This document shows positions 45,890-57,912 of a DNA stretch of 64,000 nucleotides, one piece after another. Position 1 is the stretch's first letter. Each line of letters opens with the position of its first letter. This DNA is from Globodera rostochiensis. Lineage: Eukaryota; Nematoda; Chromadorea; Rhabditida; Heteroderidae. Under the pieces are notes generated by a model, which was not told the origin of the DNA, ran no database searches, and saw only the letters and a list, made by a program, of their open reading frames with translations. The stretch covers positions 434,001 through 498,000 of the forward strand of contig JAEVLN010000013.1 in the NCBI GenBank assembly GCA_018350325.1, written 5' to 3'. Position numbers and translations under genes: made by a program.

Positions 45890-47730
45890 AATTAAATTTA
45901 TGCTTAAAACAAAACATTCTCATATTATTATTATTATGAAATATTATAATTCATACATATTAGAAAATTGCTTAACTTAAAAACAAAATAAAATAAAACG
46001 TTGCAAATATTTTTCATGTGAAGAATAATACTTCCGGCGTCTGATGAAATAGCCAATAAAAATTATAAAAATCATTTCCTTAACATAAATAAATTCCCGA
46101 GAATTTTGTTTTCATTTTGGTCTCTTAAGCCTAATTTAATATGAAGGTTTAAGGCTGACCTGCACAAGGAGCAGATGGAAGATGGCGGGAACTTGGACCC
46201 AAAACCAAATCCAAAAATTTTTTTGGAATTTTTGGGTTTTGTTTTTTGTGGGTTGTGCTCCAATTTGATCCAAAACCCAAAACCAAAAAATTTTTTGGGT
46301 TTTTTGGTTTTGGTATTTTTTGGTTGACAAAACCCAAAAAATTTTAGAAAACATAATGCCCAAATTTCCGATTTTTTTTAAATTTTTTAATAAAAGTTTT
46401 ATTCAACGCATTTTTCTGACCAGTCATCACAAATCCATGAATAATATTAATACTATTATAATAAGACCTACATTTTAAAAAATCCTGGATCTGGATGTCA
46501 CGAATTCTGGACAAAAATCCAGAAAAAATCTAAATCCGGAAAAAATTCAGGTCGTCTGAAGCCCCCGTTGGATCTGGATTCCTGGATCAAGAAAAATCCA
46601 GGTTGGATCCAGATCCAGGTCGGTCTTTATTTATAATTGATAAACGCGGCAAATACATAAAAAGGCAGCACAAGAGCAATAAAAAGATGTGGTGAATTTT
46701 TTTCAAAAATCTTTTTTTGCGCCATTTTATAAAAAATTCTAAAATTTATTTTAAAAATTTTATTAATGGGTGAAGCGTATGTATGTGAGCAGAGGAAAAT
46801 GATAAATAAATGCTCGCACTAAACCAGGGCAGGTGCGAACCCAACACATAACGTAGGAGTTACCGAAAAGACAAACCACTAAGCCATCAATTACTTCGCA
46901 GGACTCTTGTAAAAAAGATTGAAAAATCATTCGATGATGCTATCTTTATGGGTGTAAATTTAACCGGGCAACACCCAAAACTTTTGTACAAAAAGGGCAT
47001 GGACCCAAACCCCAAAAATTTTTTGGGGTTTGGGTTTTGGTTTTTTTGGGTTTTACTCCAAGGTGACTCAAAACCCAAAACAAAAAAACTTTTGGTCCAA
47101 TTTTTTGTACAAAAAACCCAAAAAAATTTTTGGCTTTGGGTTTTGGGTCCGGTCTCTAATCAAAACACCCTATCGAGGTTTTGACGCCATATGCTGCTCG
47201 TCAGGCCAAATGTGCAAAATGGGAGATTTAGGGGTGTAAATTGATCAAAAAATTTTTATTCAAAAAATAATCAATAAATTTCGTTTGTGGTAACAATTGC
47301 AAATAAATAGCAATTCAGTCAAAATTCTTAATTTCTATTTTTTGGTGCAGATTTTTGGTCTCGAAAAAAAGTCCATTTTTAGGGGTGCATTTTTTTGAAA
47401 ATTTGAAAAAGTTGATTTTTAAGGGTTCATTTTCGTTTTTATTGCATTTTTCTTATGGAATTTTTTGAAAAATGGCGAAATATGTGCTAAAACTCTGAAA
47501 AAGCTTAAAATATGGCAGTAAATATGTGCTAAAAAATACCCCCAAAATATGTTTTAATATGTGCTAAAAAGTCGCCCTAATTCAAAAATTTTTCAAAACA
47601 AATACTATTTTTGGGCTTCTCTCATGGTAAGGAATCCACAAAAAAAATGTTAAAACATAAAAATCCCAGCCCTAGATGGGTGTTTTGTAAAATCCGCCAC
47701 ATGGGTGTTTCGCAAAACCAGCTACATGGG
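45890..47730. other. Repeat-rich intergenic
   Basis: Upstream block of the minus gene at 45985-46055, then ACCCAAAACC arrays with their inverse at 46190-46350 and 46985-47160 that look like ends of a composite element, GATCCAGATCCAGG-type words at 46480-46620, and a tRNA-like core at 46815-46900 (TTGGTGCGAACCC-type B box in inverse). Bases 47560-47690 carry the CCCTAATTC / AAAATCCCAGCCCTAG repeat. No gene is supported. Confidence 0.45.
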
Positions 47731-48620
47731 TGTTTCGCAAAATCAATAAAAATATTCAAATAATATCGAAAAAGTTTATAAAAATGAATATAATCTGCAT
47801 ATGGATAAGTACCAAATTCGGCGTGCTTGTGATGATAGCTTTTGCTCTTGCCTATACCGCCATAAAGAATGTTTTCTTTTTAAAGTTTACCAATTTTGTT
47901 CTCTTGCTTCAATCCCCTACCCCTCTCTCAAATTTTTTTAGAAAAATCGCTGATAAAAATTGCTCAGAAAAGCAAAACTTGGCCACAACAAGATTTGGAG
48001 AATTTTTCGCCTTTCTAAAAATTTTTAGTAAAAAAAAAATTATGAATATGATTGCCTAGTAGAAAGCATTGCTAAAATTTTATTTTTAAAAATTGATGAC
48101 CAAAATCCGACTTCCGACCCCCGACCCCGACAATTTGGTCGTCCCCGACCCCGACCCCCGACATCGCCAACCCCGGCCTCCCCAACCCCCGACTTTCCCG
48201 CCCCCGAGAGGTCGGGGAGGAACCCTAATTTAAGATGTTCTTGCACTAAAATTAATTTTTTTAAAAGCTAACTTTCCTTAGGTTAAGATGCTTTATTAGC
48301 TTAACTGTTAAAATTGATATTGAACTTAATTAATTCTGGTTTCTGTTAATCGGAATATATTTTTGGGTCCAAAAATTAGAGTATATTAAGATCGGGATTT
48401 AAATGAATGTTGGGGTCGTCATTGCGCGAGATTAACGAGTTAAAATGCAATAAACTCCAAAAATGCACCCCCTAAAGATTGATTTTTTCAAATTTTGAAC
48501 ACACTCATATTTTATCCATTTTCCCCGTTACATCTCATCATATTTAACGCAGTCGAAAAAGGCGATAAAATTGGATTTGAACTGCTAAATAAGGTGGTGG
48601 GAATTATTAGAGGGTGGGTA
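47731..48620. other. Intergenic with a CCCCGAC array
   Basis: Bases 48105-48225 are made of CCGACCCCCGACCCCGACAA-type units and end GGTCGGGGAGGAACCCTAA, probably an element edge; the mirror type is at 16585. The 109-residue plus frame at 47730 has hydrophobic stretches but no support from any copy elsewhere. No gene is called. Confidence 0.35.
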
Positions 48621-48629
48621 ATTAATCAT

Positions 48630-48985
48630 TGAAGACTCGGAACGTGTTGGGGTCTTGCAAAAGTGGCACGGGAACCCCGCTTCTTTTGGAGGTCCAAAGT
48701 CTGTCGCGAAAGCACACGGGATTTTTTTTGTTAACTATGGTAATTATAGTTTTCGAAAAGTTTGTTTGTAATTTAATTGCCAAATAAACAAATCAATAAA
48801 ATATAGAAAAGGAAATTAATATATTTTTATATTTGCTCAGGTGACGGATGTATTCTTCGCATGTAAGAATTTTTCAGCGTTTTATTTTTAAGATGATCAA
48901 TTATAAAAATGTGAAATATTTGCCTGATCTTAAATAATTAAATTATAATTTTAATAAAATGCTTTTTATTAAGATAAATTTCATT
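48630..48985 (+). promoter_or_regulatory. Upstream region of the type B gene at 48986
   Basis: Bases 48630-48720 repeat the GTGTTGGGGTCTTGCAAAAG patch found upstream of the gene at 18381. Bases 48838-48945 carry the conserved block (CTCAGGTGACGGATGTATTC, TTCGCATGTAAGAA). Confidence 0.5.
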
Positions 48986-50892
48986 ATGAATAAAATAATT
49001 TATTTTTCTTTGATAAATTATGTTTTTACCTTTCCAAACGATTTATTTGATGAACTTTGGCAGACAAATCAATCGGAGCCTCAAGCAAACAACAATCCGA
49101 TTGAATCTCAGCCAAAAATCAAAGTTTGTCAAATAAATTGCCCAAAAATTTTGTTTTTATTTTTGGGTTTTTGCTTTTTTATCCGGGAATCCTAAATAAA
49201 CTAATTTAAGGTTGAATCGAACGAGGAGCAATTTGATGGAAGATGGCAGGACGAATCTGCACTAAAAGGAATCGTAAAAGTTGAACATGAACCACATTAT
49301 GGAGCAGTTAAAGTCGAAGGTGAGCCACTATGATAGAGAAAATAATTTAAAATTTCCAAAAAGAATAAATAATTTCAATAGTTACAAAACATTTTCAAGA
49401 ATAAATCTTATGAAACGAACTTTAACAAATTAAAAGCATTTTGGGTCAGAATTTGGTTTAAGGATCGATATAGGTAATTGAAAAAATCTAATAATTTTTT
49501 TTTAATAATAACATTGGTAATTCAGAAACAGTTAAAATCAAACATGAATCAGCGGATGAACTTGATCAGAACAATTCTAAGGAAGCTAAACATTTGTCTG
49601 ATCAAAATAACTCAACTGATCAAGATGAGAGTTTTGATGAACAGCAAAATGAGTCCAATGAATGTGAAAAAATTGAGTCTGATCAACTCAAACGTGAAGT
49701 TATCCAAAAATTCCGTGAAATAAAAGATAATTATAAGAAGAACAGAAAATATTCAAATAAAGAATGGGTTCAAATTGATAGAAATATATCAGATGGGGTT
49801 AACTAGAGTGAGAACGAGAGTTATAAAATAGCTGTATTTAGTAATTTGGGGTAACGGGGTAAAAAGTAAACTTACAATAAGACGTTTAGTAACAGACAAA
49901 ATTAAAAATGAATTTGAATTGTGGGGCGAGGAAAGTGATAAATTTTAAAGAACAATTGGAGGATAATGTTAAAGAAGGAAATCAACACGGACAAGCTCCA
50001 AAGACTTCTGATAACAAAAAAATTGGAGATGTTGATGAAAATTGGAAGGATCAGGGCAATTCTAAGGAAGCTAAACATTTGTCTGATCAAAATAACTCAA
50101 CTGATCAAGATGAGAGTGTTGATGTAGATCAAAATGATTCCAATGAATTTGAAACAATTGAGTCTGATCAGCAAAAACATAAAATTATTCAAAAATTCCG
50201 TGAAATGAAAGAAGAATATAAGAAAAACAGGAAATATTCTAGAAATGAATGGGTTCAGATTGACGCAAAAATATCAAATGATTTGGGGGTTAGTCGCACA
50301 AAATTGTATAAATGGATCAAAGAATTGGGTTTAAATCGAGAAACAAACTCAAAGCTTTCTGAGTTAGAAAAACGCAAAATTTTAAAACAATTTGATGAGA
50401 TAAAAAGCAAATGTAAGAAGGCAAAACTCAAAAACATTTCAATGCATAAACTCGATGAGAAAATCGCAAAAAAAATTGGGCGTTTGTGGAAGAACAATTT
50501 ATGAATGGAAACGCAAATTTGGACTTTCTGTCAGCAATAATAATAAGTTTTCTGATTTGGATAAACGTGAAATATTAAAACAATTTGATCAGATAAAAAG
50601 CAAATGTAAGAAGGCAAAACTCAAAATTTCAATGCATAAACTCGATGATAAAATTGCAAAAAAATTGGGCGTTTGTGGAAGAACAATTTATGAATGGAAA
50701 CGCAAATTTGGACTTTCTGTCAGCAATAAAAATTCTTATGCAACAAAAATTGAAATTTTGAAGAAATATGCCAAAATAAAAGGGAAAAATCCAAAAATGA
50801 GTGATTATCACATTGTTGATTTGTTGAAAATCTCAATAAACAGTTTAAAAAAATGGAAAGCTCAATTTATAGATGAAAATAAACATTTTTGA
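48986..50892 (+). pseudogene. Broken type B gene with two partial third exons
   Basis: Exon 1 (48986-49123) has a shortened signal peptide (MNKIIYFSLINYVFTF). Exon 2 (49211-49319) is normal. Exon 3a from 49526 runs ETVKIKHES... but stops at 49806 in the middle of the first HTH (RNISDGVN). After about 80 unrelated bases a second exon 3 (3b) begins at 49890 with TAACAGACAAAATTAAAAAT, the version also seen at 33032. Exon 3b has an extra T near 49946 and an extra A near 50470 that shift the frame; its pieces are open at 49908-50504 and 50455-50892 and together code for three HTH repeats. It looks like an unequal recombinant of two family members. Confidence 0.75.
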
Positions 50893-51296
50893 ATGCCTAG
50901 CCTCGGCACTACGACAACAGATGCTATTATTTGGGGCAGATTTTTTTAACGTTATTTATGAATGCATTTGTTTTTATATTTATTGTAAAAAGTCAAAACG
51001 AATTATATTTTTGCGTATAAGTGAACAATGGTCTACCCTTTCAGCCCTCAAAAAATAAACACCAGTGTTTTGCTGTTCCAACAATTTTGGGTCTGTTCCT
51101 GTTCTTAAATTTTAGAACAGCCTATCTGTTCTGTTCCTGTTCTGTTCTTAAATTTTAGAACAGCCTATCTGTTCTGTTCCGACCTTGAACAGGAACAGGA
51201 ACAGAACAGAGTAAACTGTTCTTAGACTGTTCCAAATCAAATTTCCAACTGAATTCAGTCTGAAATTTTTATTGATGATGCATTTGACAAAGTGGT
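50893..51296. other. 3' flank and an AACAG/CTGTTC-rich patch
   Basis: Bases 51095-51235 consist of TCTGTTCCTGTTC words and their inverse GAACAGGAACAGGAACAG, able to fold back. GCCTCGGCACTACGACAAC at 50900 is the family 3'-flank repeat. Confidence 0.45.
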
Positions 51297-52003
51297 TCAA
51301 TCACTTGCCGCGAACAATTGGGGATTAAGATGCTCGTTAACATAAACAATCAACTGATCGTTCAACAATTCGTATTTTGTAAGACTCCTCTGATGTACTG
51401 TGGCCGAGCCAGCCTTAGACCAAACACGTTCAATTGGCGGCCGGAATCGCAAATATTTTAAAAGCCAATTCCTTTAACAGGTTCCAATTCCTGAAAACCC
51501 CAGCCGATAATAGTGTCTTATTAATTAATTCTTTGCTTGAATCCTTCGGAGTACACCTTTGTTTTGACGACACCAGGCGCGAGACGAATATCGGACGGAT
51601 TTTCTGTTCCTTTTTGAACTGTTTTTTAGGCAATTTTCGCATTTTATTCCATGTGTTAAGCTTGGGCTCAAGCTCCGCGTAGGCTCGCTTATGGGAATCC
51701 CGAAAATGTTTGACAGCATTTGTTGTATTTTGGGGAGCGAAATTCTTGTTTTAAAACCCTTTTGATTGCATTTCATTCCTTTTTTTGTGCCCGTGAAGTT
51801 CGCCCAAACTGGATGTTCTTCTTTTTGGGTCTTCTTTGATGGCCCTGATATAATTGAAAAGTTAAACCTCGCCTTTTGCTGCTACCTTCTGATGACTGCT
51901 CGTCTTGCAGTAGTTCTTCAGTCACTTCTTCCCCTTCTTCAACTTCCTCCAATGAAACTGTTCGGGCTAAATTTTGTAAAAGTTGCTCTGCATTCGATGT
52001 CAT
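51297..52003 (-). pseudogene. Decayed hAT-family transposase (C-terminal dimerisation region)
   Basis: The minus strand encodes LAFKIFAIPAAN, then, after a small frameshift, IERVWSKAGSATVHQRS and ELLNDQLIVYVNEHLNP before a stop at 51297. The order IPA..PIERV.S.AG is the hallmark of the hAT C-terminal dimerisation domain. The region upstream (52003-51773) reads from an ATG through an acidic segment (SLEEVEEGEEVTEELLQDE) and a basic one. The DDE catalytic core is missing, so this is an internally deleted, inactive copy. It fits as a relic of the enzyme that moved the 8-bp-duplication MITEs here. Confidence 0.75.
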
Positions 52004-52158
52004 TATAAATGTGAAACTTAAATAACCAAGAATTAATCAAATCTAAGCAGTGACAAAAAGGCTGAAAATTTTAATCCCTTAGCCTTCATCAATCAAAAAA
52101 TAAGAAATTTTAAAAGTATTTATGGGGTTTGGCAAATTGTTGAAAAAATTCATATAGT

Positions 52159-52442
52159 AAAGAATAGGCAAAATGTGAGCCCCGGGTGGGACTCGAACCC
52201 ACGTCCTCCACCCAATCCGTGGGCAGCTCTTCCAACTGAGCTACCGGGGCGTCCCATTAGCCTGCTTCAAAATGTTAGCCCCGGGTGGGACTCGAACCCA
52301 CGTCTCCACCCAATCCGTGGGCAGCTCTTCCAACTGAGCTACCGGGGCGTCCCATTAGCCTGCTTCTTTATGGATGATCTTTTGCCCCCGCCATAGGCGT
52401 TTTAACCGTTCGCTTCCAACCAGCGGAACACTCAAATCCTTA
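52159..52442 (-). repeat. Two tandem tRNA-derived repeats
   Basis: tRNA-like units lie at about 52180-52250 and 52279-52350, separated by GCGTCCCATTAGCCTGCTTC-type text. Both have the paired GCCCCGG acceptor arm, GGTAGCTCAGTTGGAAGAG A box and GGTTCGAGTCC B box, but a poor anticodon arm. The common tail follows at 52350-52440. Translations of this region are shadows of the tRNA sequence. Confidence 0.75.
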
Positions 52443-52483
52443 CAATATATAACAAAAATATTTGACCAAAAGCCCATCTCCTA

Positions 52484-52845
52484 TGGTTTTGCAGGCAATG
52501 GTGCAAAATTGGGGTCCCGACGGAAAAAAATTTTAAAAATTCGGAATGCATGTTTTCTAAGATAAAAATAAGCGTAGAACACTAATCTCGGATTTTGCGA
52601 ATATCGAACCCCAAACCCGAATTCGAACAATTTTTACGAATTTCAGGCACATGAAAAATATGACTTTTGAAAAATGTTTGAATTCGGGTTTCGTTTTTGA
52701 CATTCGCAAAATCCGAGCTCAAATTCGTGTTCTACGCATATTTTTACTCTAGAAACATGCATTTAAAATTTTAAACATCCAAAAATAAAAAATAAATTTC
52801 GTCGGGACCCCAATTCTGCACCATTGACGTTTTGCAAACTTTGAG
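52484..52845. repeat. Fold-back repeat with arms of about 150 bp
   Basis: CAATGGTGCAAAATTGGGGT and GGTCCCGACGG near 52497-52520 return inverted at 52800-52835, and TCTCGGATTTTGCGAATATC near 52585 returns inverted at about 52705-52720. Arms are imperfect, with a loop near 52640-52675. No coding content was found. Confidence 0.7.
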
Positions 52846-53699
52846 TAGCCACAACTTTCTTCATAGCACTTTCCACCTAAATTTTTTTTCGAATTCTTGT
52901 TCAGCGCGATTGTCAATTCAAATATATTTATTAGAAAATACCAACTTTAGTACGCGGCGGACACAACTTTCAAAAATAGGGTTTATCCAATTCTGAGACG
53001 TACTCGGGGGTTATCGAGATTGGCGATCATGAATATGACATCAGATTTATCATATGACATCATCTACTCATGATCAACATATATGATTTTTGGGAAAAAA
53101 ATAAAAAAATTTCAAAGTCGAGAAAAAGTCGTTTCTAGTAGTATTCCGAGGCGTAGAATACGAATCTAGCCTCCCTCCATTGACCAATTCCTAACTCCGA
53201 ACCCAAAGTCGAACATTTTTTGAAAAATTTAATTTTTTTTTTACTGAAATCAATGTTGGCTTCAAAATGTTCAAAAATGCACGAAAAATTTAAAACAAGC
53301 CTGCTAAATCTACAACAAATATTAGCCACTTACTGCAATAAAACTCGGTTTTTAAAAAATTTATTTTTTTTGGCGAGACGCAGTTGGCCCAGACGCAGTT
53401 GGCCCCAGGACGCAGTTGGCCAGACGCAGTTGACCCTACTCGTTTTTCCAATTTTCTTTCTCCCTTTTGTTTCCTGTCTCTTCAAATTTCGTGTCAAAAA
53501 AATCAAAAATAATTCAAAAAATATTCGTACGTACGTTCGCGACTGACTTAGTATGGGTTAAGATGCAAAAAAGGGAATTTTCCCCCAACCTGTAAAAAAA
53601 GAAAATCAGGAATTTTCGCAATTTCCCCCGAAATTCATGGGGTTTTGGAACCATTTTTTACGATAAGCATAAAAACTTTCAATTAAAAATAAAAGACAA
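52846..53699. other. Intergenic with a short GACGCAGTTGGCC tandem
   Basis: Four units of GACGCAGTTGGCC(C) occur at 53380-53437. The rest is AT-rich. No gene is supported. Confidence 0.4.
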
Positions 53700-53888
53700 A
53701 CCATTTATATTTTTTGATCAGAAAAAAAATTAAATATGAAATTTTCGCCAGGAAATTAACGTGGCAATTTGTCGGAAGTTATTATTTTTATATAAATGAT
53801 TGCCATTTTTCTTCAACGAAAATGTCATTAAAATCAATAAATATTACATTGAAAATTATTATTTTAATATCAAACATTTTTTTAGAAT
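53700..53888 (+). promoter_or_regulatory. Upstream of the helical-protein paralogue
   Basis: It matches the inverse of 28665-28780 and ends TTTTTTTAGAAT before the ATG at 53889, a candidate leader acceptor. Confidence 0.5.
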
Positions 53889-56118
53889 ATGTTTTTGTAT
53901 TTCTATTTTTCTATAATTTTGCTCCTCGTCAGTGGAGTTTTCTGTAACGAAACAGGTAAAAAAGTTGTCTAAAAATCAGAATATGTTTTATTAAAAACCA
54001 ATGATTGATTCAAAATTATCAAATACTTTAGCTAAATGGGAAAATTCTTGTAAAGAATTGGGCCAAAATATGCAAAATTTGGTCTTAGAATTGGACCAAC
54101 TCAAAAACAACGAAGAATTAGAAGCAATTATAGAAAAAATTAATAAATTGAAAGATTATTCTTCGCAATTATCGCAAATTGTTCGAAAAGATAAACACAT
54201 TTTGCTTGAACCATTAATTTTTGAGCATGCGCAAAAAGTTGGGCGATTTTGTGAACATTTGCTGATGGGAGAAGGGCTGCAGAGAGAAGTGATCAGTGAA
54301 AGATTACATCACGGCATTGATCAGATCAAGGATCGGGTTGTGCAAATTCGGCAATTGATGGACACCATTTTTATGGATTGGGAAGTTTGGCCAATTCTGT
54401 ACAATTTTGAGCTTTTTGTGGGACCACCTGATTTGCTAGACAATTTGATTGAACAATTGGGACAAAAAATTGGTGTAATGTTCAAACAAATTGTCAAAAA
54501 CGTTTCCTATTACAATAAAGATTCGTTTGCTGAGGCTATGAACAATTTAACGGAGTTGGCCGCAGCACAAGATCATGATCAAATACGAAAATTTGGTCAA
54601 ACTTGGAAAATAATACAAAATTTGATGACAAAAGCCTCATCTGAAATGTTTGAGAATCTTACGATGGACTTACTCGGGCCGTCCAGCAGATTTTATGGAA
54701 CCAAATTTTTGACTGAATTTGCAAAGCAAATCAGTTTTTCCGAAAAAATTTGTGCCGATGCTAATGTGCTGTTTGAGCAGCGAAAATCTTCAATAATTGA
54801 TCAGATAAATAATATTGGCAAAATGCTCCATAATGAGATGAAAGTCCAGCAAATTGGTTTCTAAAACTATTTTTTAATTGGGTTGATCAAAATTGATTAA
54901 CTTGGCCGAATAACTATAATTTATTGAATAAATCCCGGAACCGGTATCCGATTTGAAAAACGTAAAAATGGTTAACGAGAGCCAGTGTTTTATTGGGTCA
55001 TTAACCCTCAATTTATATAAAGCCACCCCATTTTTTAGTATTTAGACTACTCACACTAAACCGATTGATTCTGAAATCTTGATCAGACACTTCCTTCATG
55101 GAGATCCGAGAACCCCAAAATGCACTGAAAACGGGGTAAATTTACGGGAAAAATCCCTGAGGGTCTGAAAAATTTTTCTGCAAAAAACCATTATGCGCAA
55201 CAAAAAGGCAACAAAATTATCTACAAAACCCAAGAGACCGCTAACATGCTAAATTTAGGAAGGTGCGCCGCCTCGGAGAAGTGGCGTAGAGTTGCGCATA
55301 ATGGTTTTTTGCAGAAAAATTTTTCAGACCCTCTTGGATTTTTCCCGTAAATTTACCCCGTTTTCAGTGCATTATGGGGTTCTCGGATCTCCATGAAGGA
55401 GGGTCTGATCAAGTGGTGCAAATAACTTTTTTAATCAATATCAAAAGTTAACCATTTTTTCAGAATTTTATAATGTCTATAAAAAAAGTTATGGCCTAGC
55501 ATCACATTAGGCCGCACCACTCACCACTACACCACCATACGATTATATGCCAACTGCTATAAAATTCAGAATCCTGTCCACAAGAATTTCCGTATCCTGT
55601 AACAGGATTGAACGATCTTCAGGGTTAATCCTGTACAATTCAGGATCCCGCTAATCCTGAAATAATTGAAAACTACAGGATTCCGGACAGGATCCTGAAA
55701 AATCCTGCTCAGGATCCGGTCCTGCACCGCACTCTAGTCTTAAATACTAAAAAAAGGGGTGGCTTTATATTTTTGTTACACACTTTAATAAAAAAAAGTT
55801 AGTCTAAAAACTCTTTCAGTAATAGGAACTGGCACAACAAAACGCCAGATACTCATCCAAACCCTGCAAAATGTTCAAACTGTATTTGGAACTGTACTAA
55901 ACGAATTGGACATGTTGGACTTGTTGGATTCTAGTTCAATTGTGAAGGAAAAGTTGGACAAGTTAGAGCAGTTGCTGAAGCTGAACATTGTGAAGAATGG
56001 CATGCCAAACGACGATGTTGAGCTTTCTGAAGAAATTTTGAGTTGTTTAAACACTGAAGAAATATGTAAACTGATTGAACAGGAAGGTGACAATATGATC
56101 AATCGAATATTGTTCTGA
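53889..56118 (+). pseudogene. Damaged paralogue of the helical secreted protein
   Basis: The ATG at 53889 gives a good signal peptide (MFLYFYFSIILLLVSGVFC), but one extra A in the GGTAAAAAAGTTG stretch shifts the frame to a stop about 20 codons later. The main body stays open from 54001 to the donor at about 54856 (CAAATTG, then GTTTCT). A 27-residue stretch present in the other copy is deleted in frame near CADANVLFEQ. Exon 2 is 55820-56118 (acceptor CTTTCAG), ending NRILF, in the phase predicted from the minus-strand gene. The intron (54857-55819) holds a fold-back repeat and a GCAGGAT-type element end. If the frameshift is an error, this is a working gene. Confidence 0.7.
55077..55412. repeat. 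Fold-back element with 120-bp arms in an intron
   Basis: The left arm (TTGATCAGACACTTCCTTCA ... ACCATTATGCGCAAC, about 55077-55203) and right arm (GTTGCGCATAATGGTTTTTT ... GTCTGATCAAG, about 55293-55412) are near-perfect inverse copies with a loop of about 90 bases. No coding content was found. Confidence 0.9.
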
Positions 56119-56711
56119 ATATAATTTTCTTGCCTTCTTCACATTCTAGCATATAAAAATGTTTGGAATTTTACTGATACATCAATGAGCCTTAGCAAAT
56201 AAAATAATTTACTAGAAATTAAATTTAAGTAAGATTCGATTAAATTTAAGTATTTTGTTCATTTACTCACCCTTTCTAACTTGGAATCTTCGAGACTCAT
56301 ATTTTACATTCGATTATTCGCTAAAATTTTTTTCATTTTTGGCACGTTAATCGGTCATGAGGGTTTCAAAAAATTGGCAAAAAGTTGAAAACATCTCGTC
56401 CATCCGTCTCGAGCCGTACTTGTACCAGTGTTTATAGTCATCGTTTTGAACGGGTCGAACATGCTGAACAATCGCTTTGGCGACAGCGCATGCCTTGACG
56501 GAAATGGGATTTATTTAAATCACAATTTTTTTATGTCAATATTCATAAATATTATCAAATACTTATTAAATTTTAGAGTACAATAAATTTCGCATTCAAC
56601 AGAGAATACATTTAAAAAAATTTTTTTTGGTTTAAAATACAATTTTTAAATTTCAAAATTGACATATTTATAAAATTTTTTAACTATATATAAAAAATAT
56701 TTTATTTAAAA
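56119..56711. other. AT-rich intergenic
   Basis: Bases 56320-56450 carry the inverse of the dispersed repeats seen at 20920 and 21121 (GGTCATGAGGGTTTC, CGTCTCGAGCCGTACTTGTA). No gene is seen. Confidence 0.4.
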
Positions 56712-56783
56712 TTTGCAATTTTATCATCAAGTTCAATCATTGAAATGTTTTTGAATTTGGCCTGCTTACATTTGCTTTTTATC
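56712..56783 (-). pseudogene. HTH-repeat gene fragment on the minus strand
   Basis: The minus strand codes for DKKQMxxAKFKNISM.ELDDKIA-type residues of a type B HTH exon and ends exactly where the inverted-repeat element at 56784 begins. Confidence 0.6.
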
Positions 56784-57417
56784 TAGGGTAGAACGGGACC
56801 GGTACCGGGACGGGATTTACCGGTTTTTTCAGGTCCCGGTCCCGGGACTAAATGTACACCCCTAATGATGGCATCATCAAGCGACAATTTCAATCTGTTA
56901 CTGGTTCGGTGTCTTAGTGGTTTTTCTTCCGACAAGTCTAATGTTTTGTGTCGGATTCGAATCCTTTTGAGTGCAACACTAATTTATTGTTTTCTTATAC
57001 TCACATACCTAGTTAATCTTCCACCAATAATAAAAATATTTAAATAGTTTTTAAATATTTTTTAATTAAAATGCAAGCAATAGAATTTTGAAATAAATTC
57101 ATCACGTCTTCCTGAATATTTGCTTCAAATTTTCTTAACAAATATCATTAAAATGTTCAAAAAATTTTTCCGGCGGCGCCTATCGGCACTGCCGACCCCC
57201 ACCACCTAAAAATAAAGCAGAATCTCAAAAAAATCATATGATAAAATTGAAGTTAAAGACAATGAGGAAGATATTTTTGAATAACAAAAAATCTTTTGGT
57301 TTTCAAATTGAAAATTACAAAAAAAATTCTCCCTTGAAAAGTCCCGGTACCGGTGAAAATCTTGGTCCCGGTCCCGGTTTTTCTGGTCCCGGGAAGTCCC
57401 GATCCCGTCCTACCCTA
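56784..57417. mobile_element. hAT-like element between two HTH gene fragments
   Basis: The ends TAGGGTAGAACGGGACCGG and CCCGATCCCGTCCTACCCTA are imperfect inverted repeats. Flanking 8-mers TTTTTATC and GTTAAATC agree at 5 positions only. The interior has a tRNA-like core in plus orientation (GTCTTAGTGGTTTTT, GGATTCGAATCC; 56905-56985) and the GGCGGCGCCTATCGGCACTG palindrome at 57170. Confidence 0.7.
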
Positions 57418-57424
57418 GTTAAAT

Positions 57425-57880
57425 CATAGGATCGGAATTATTCAAATATATCAAATATTTTTTCCACAATAAAACATTTTGGAACAGTTAAAATCAAACA
57501 TGAATTAGCGGATGATCCGAACAATTCTAAGGAAGTTGAAAATTTGTCTGATCAAAATAACTCAACTGATCAAGATGAAAGTGTTGATGAACATCAAAAA
57601 TGAGTCTAATGAATGTGAAAAAATTGAGTCTGATCAACACAAACGTGAAATTATTCAGAAATTTCGAGAAATAAAAGATAATTATAAGAAGAACAGAAAA
57701 TATTCAAATAAAAAATGGGTTAAAATTGATAGAAATATATCAAATGGTTTGGGTGTAAATCGCACAAAAGTGTATAAATGGATCAAAGAATTGGGTCTAA
57801 TTGTGAAATAAAGTTTAAGTCGAAGTTTTCTGATTTATAAAAACGTGAAATTTGCAAACAAAGGCAAAATTTAAAATTTG
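57425..57880 (+). pseudogene. Type B exon 3 fragment
   Basis: The end of intron 2 (TTTTTTCCACAATAAAACAT) and exon 3 start (57483) are present, coding for GTVKIKHELADDPNNSKEV and an acidic linker. An extra A near 57600 shifts the frame, and a stop ends the first HTH after KELGLIVK (57811). Sequence decays after about 57880. Exons 1 and 2 are absent. Confidence 0.75.
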
Positions 57881-57912
57881 ATTGAGCAATTCTCGCATCC
57901 CGGCGGCGGTTG

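Noticed and set aside
52175..52396. Frame reading SPGWDSNPRPPPNP
   Set aside because: Shadow translation of two tRNA-like repeats.
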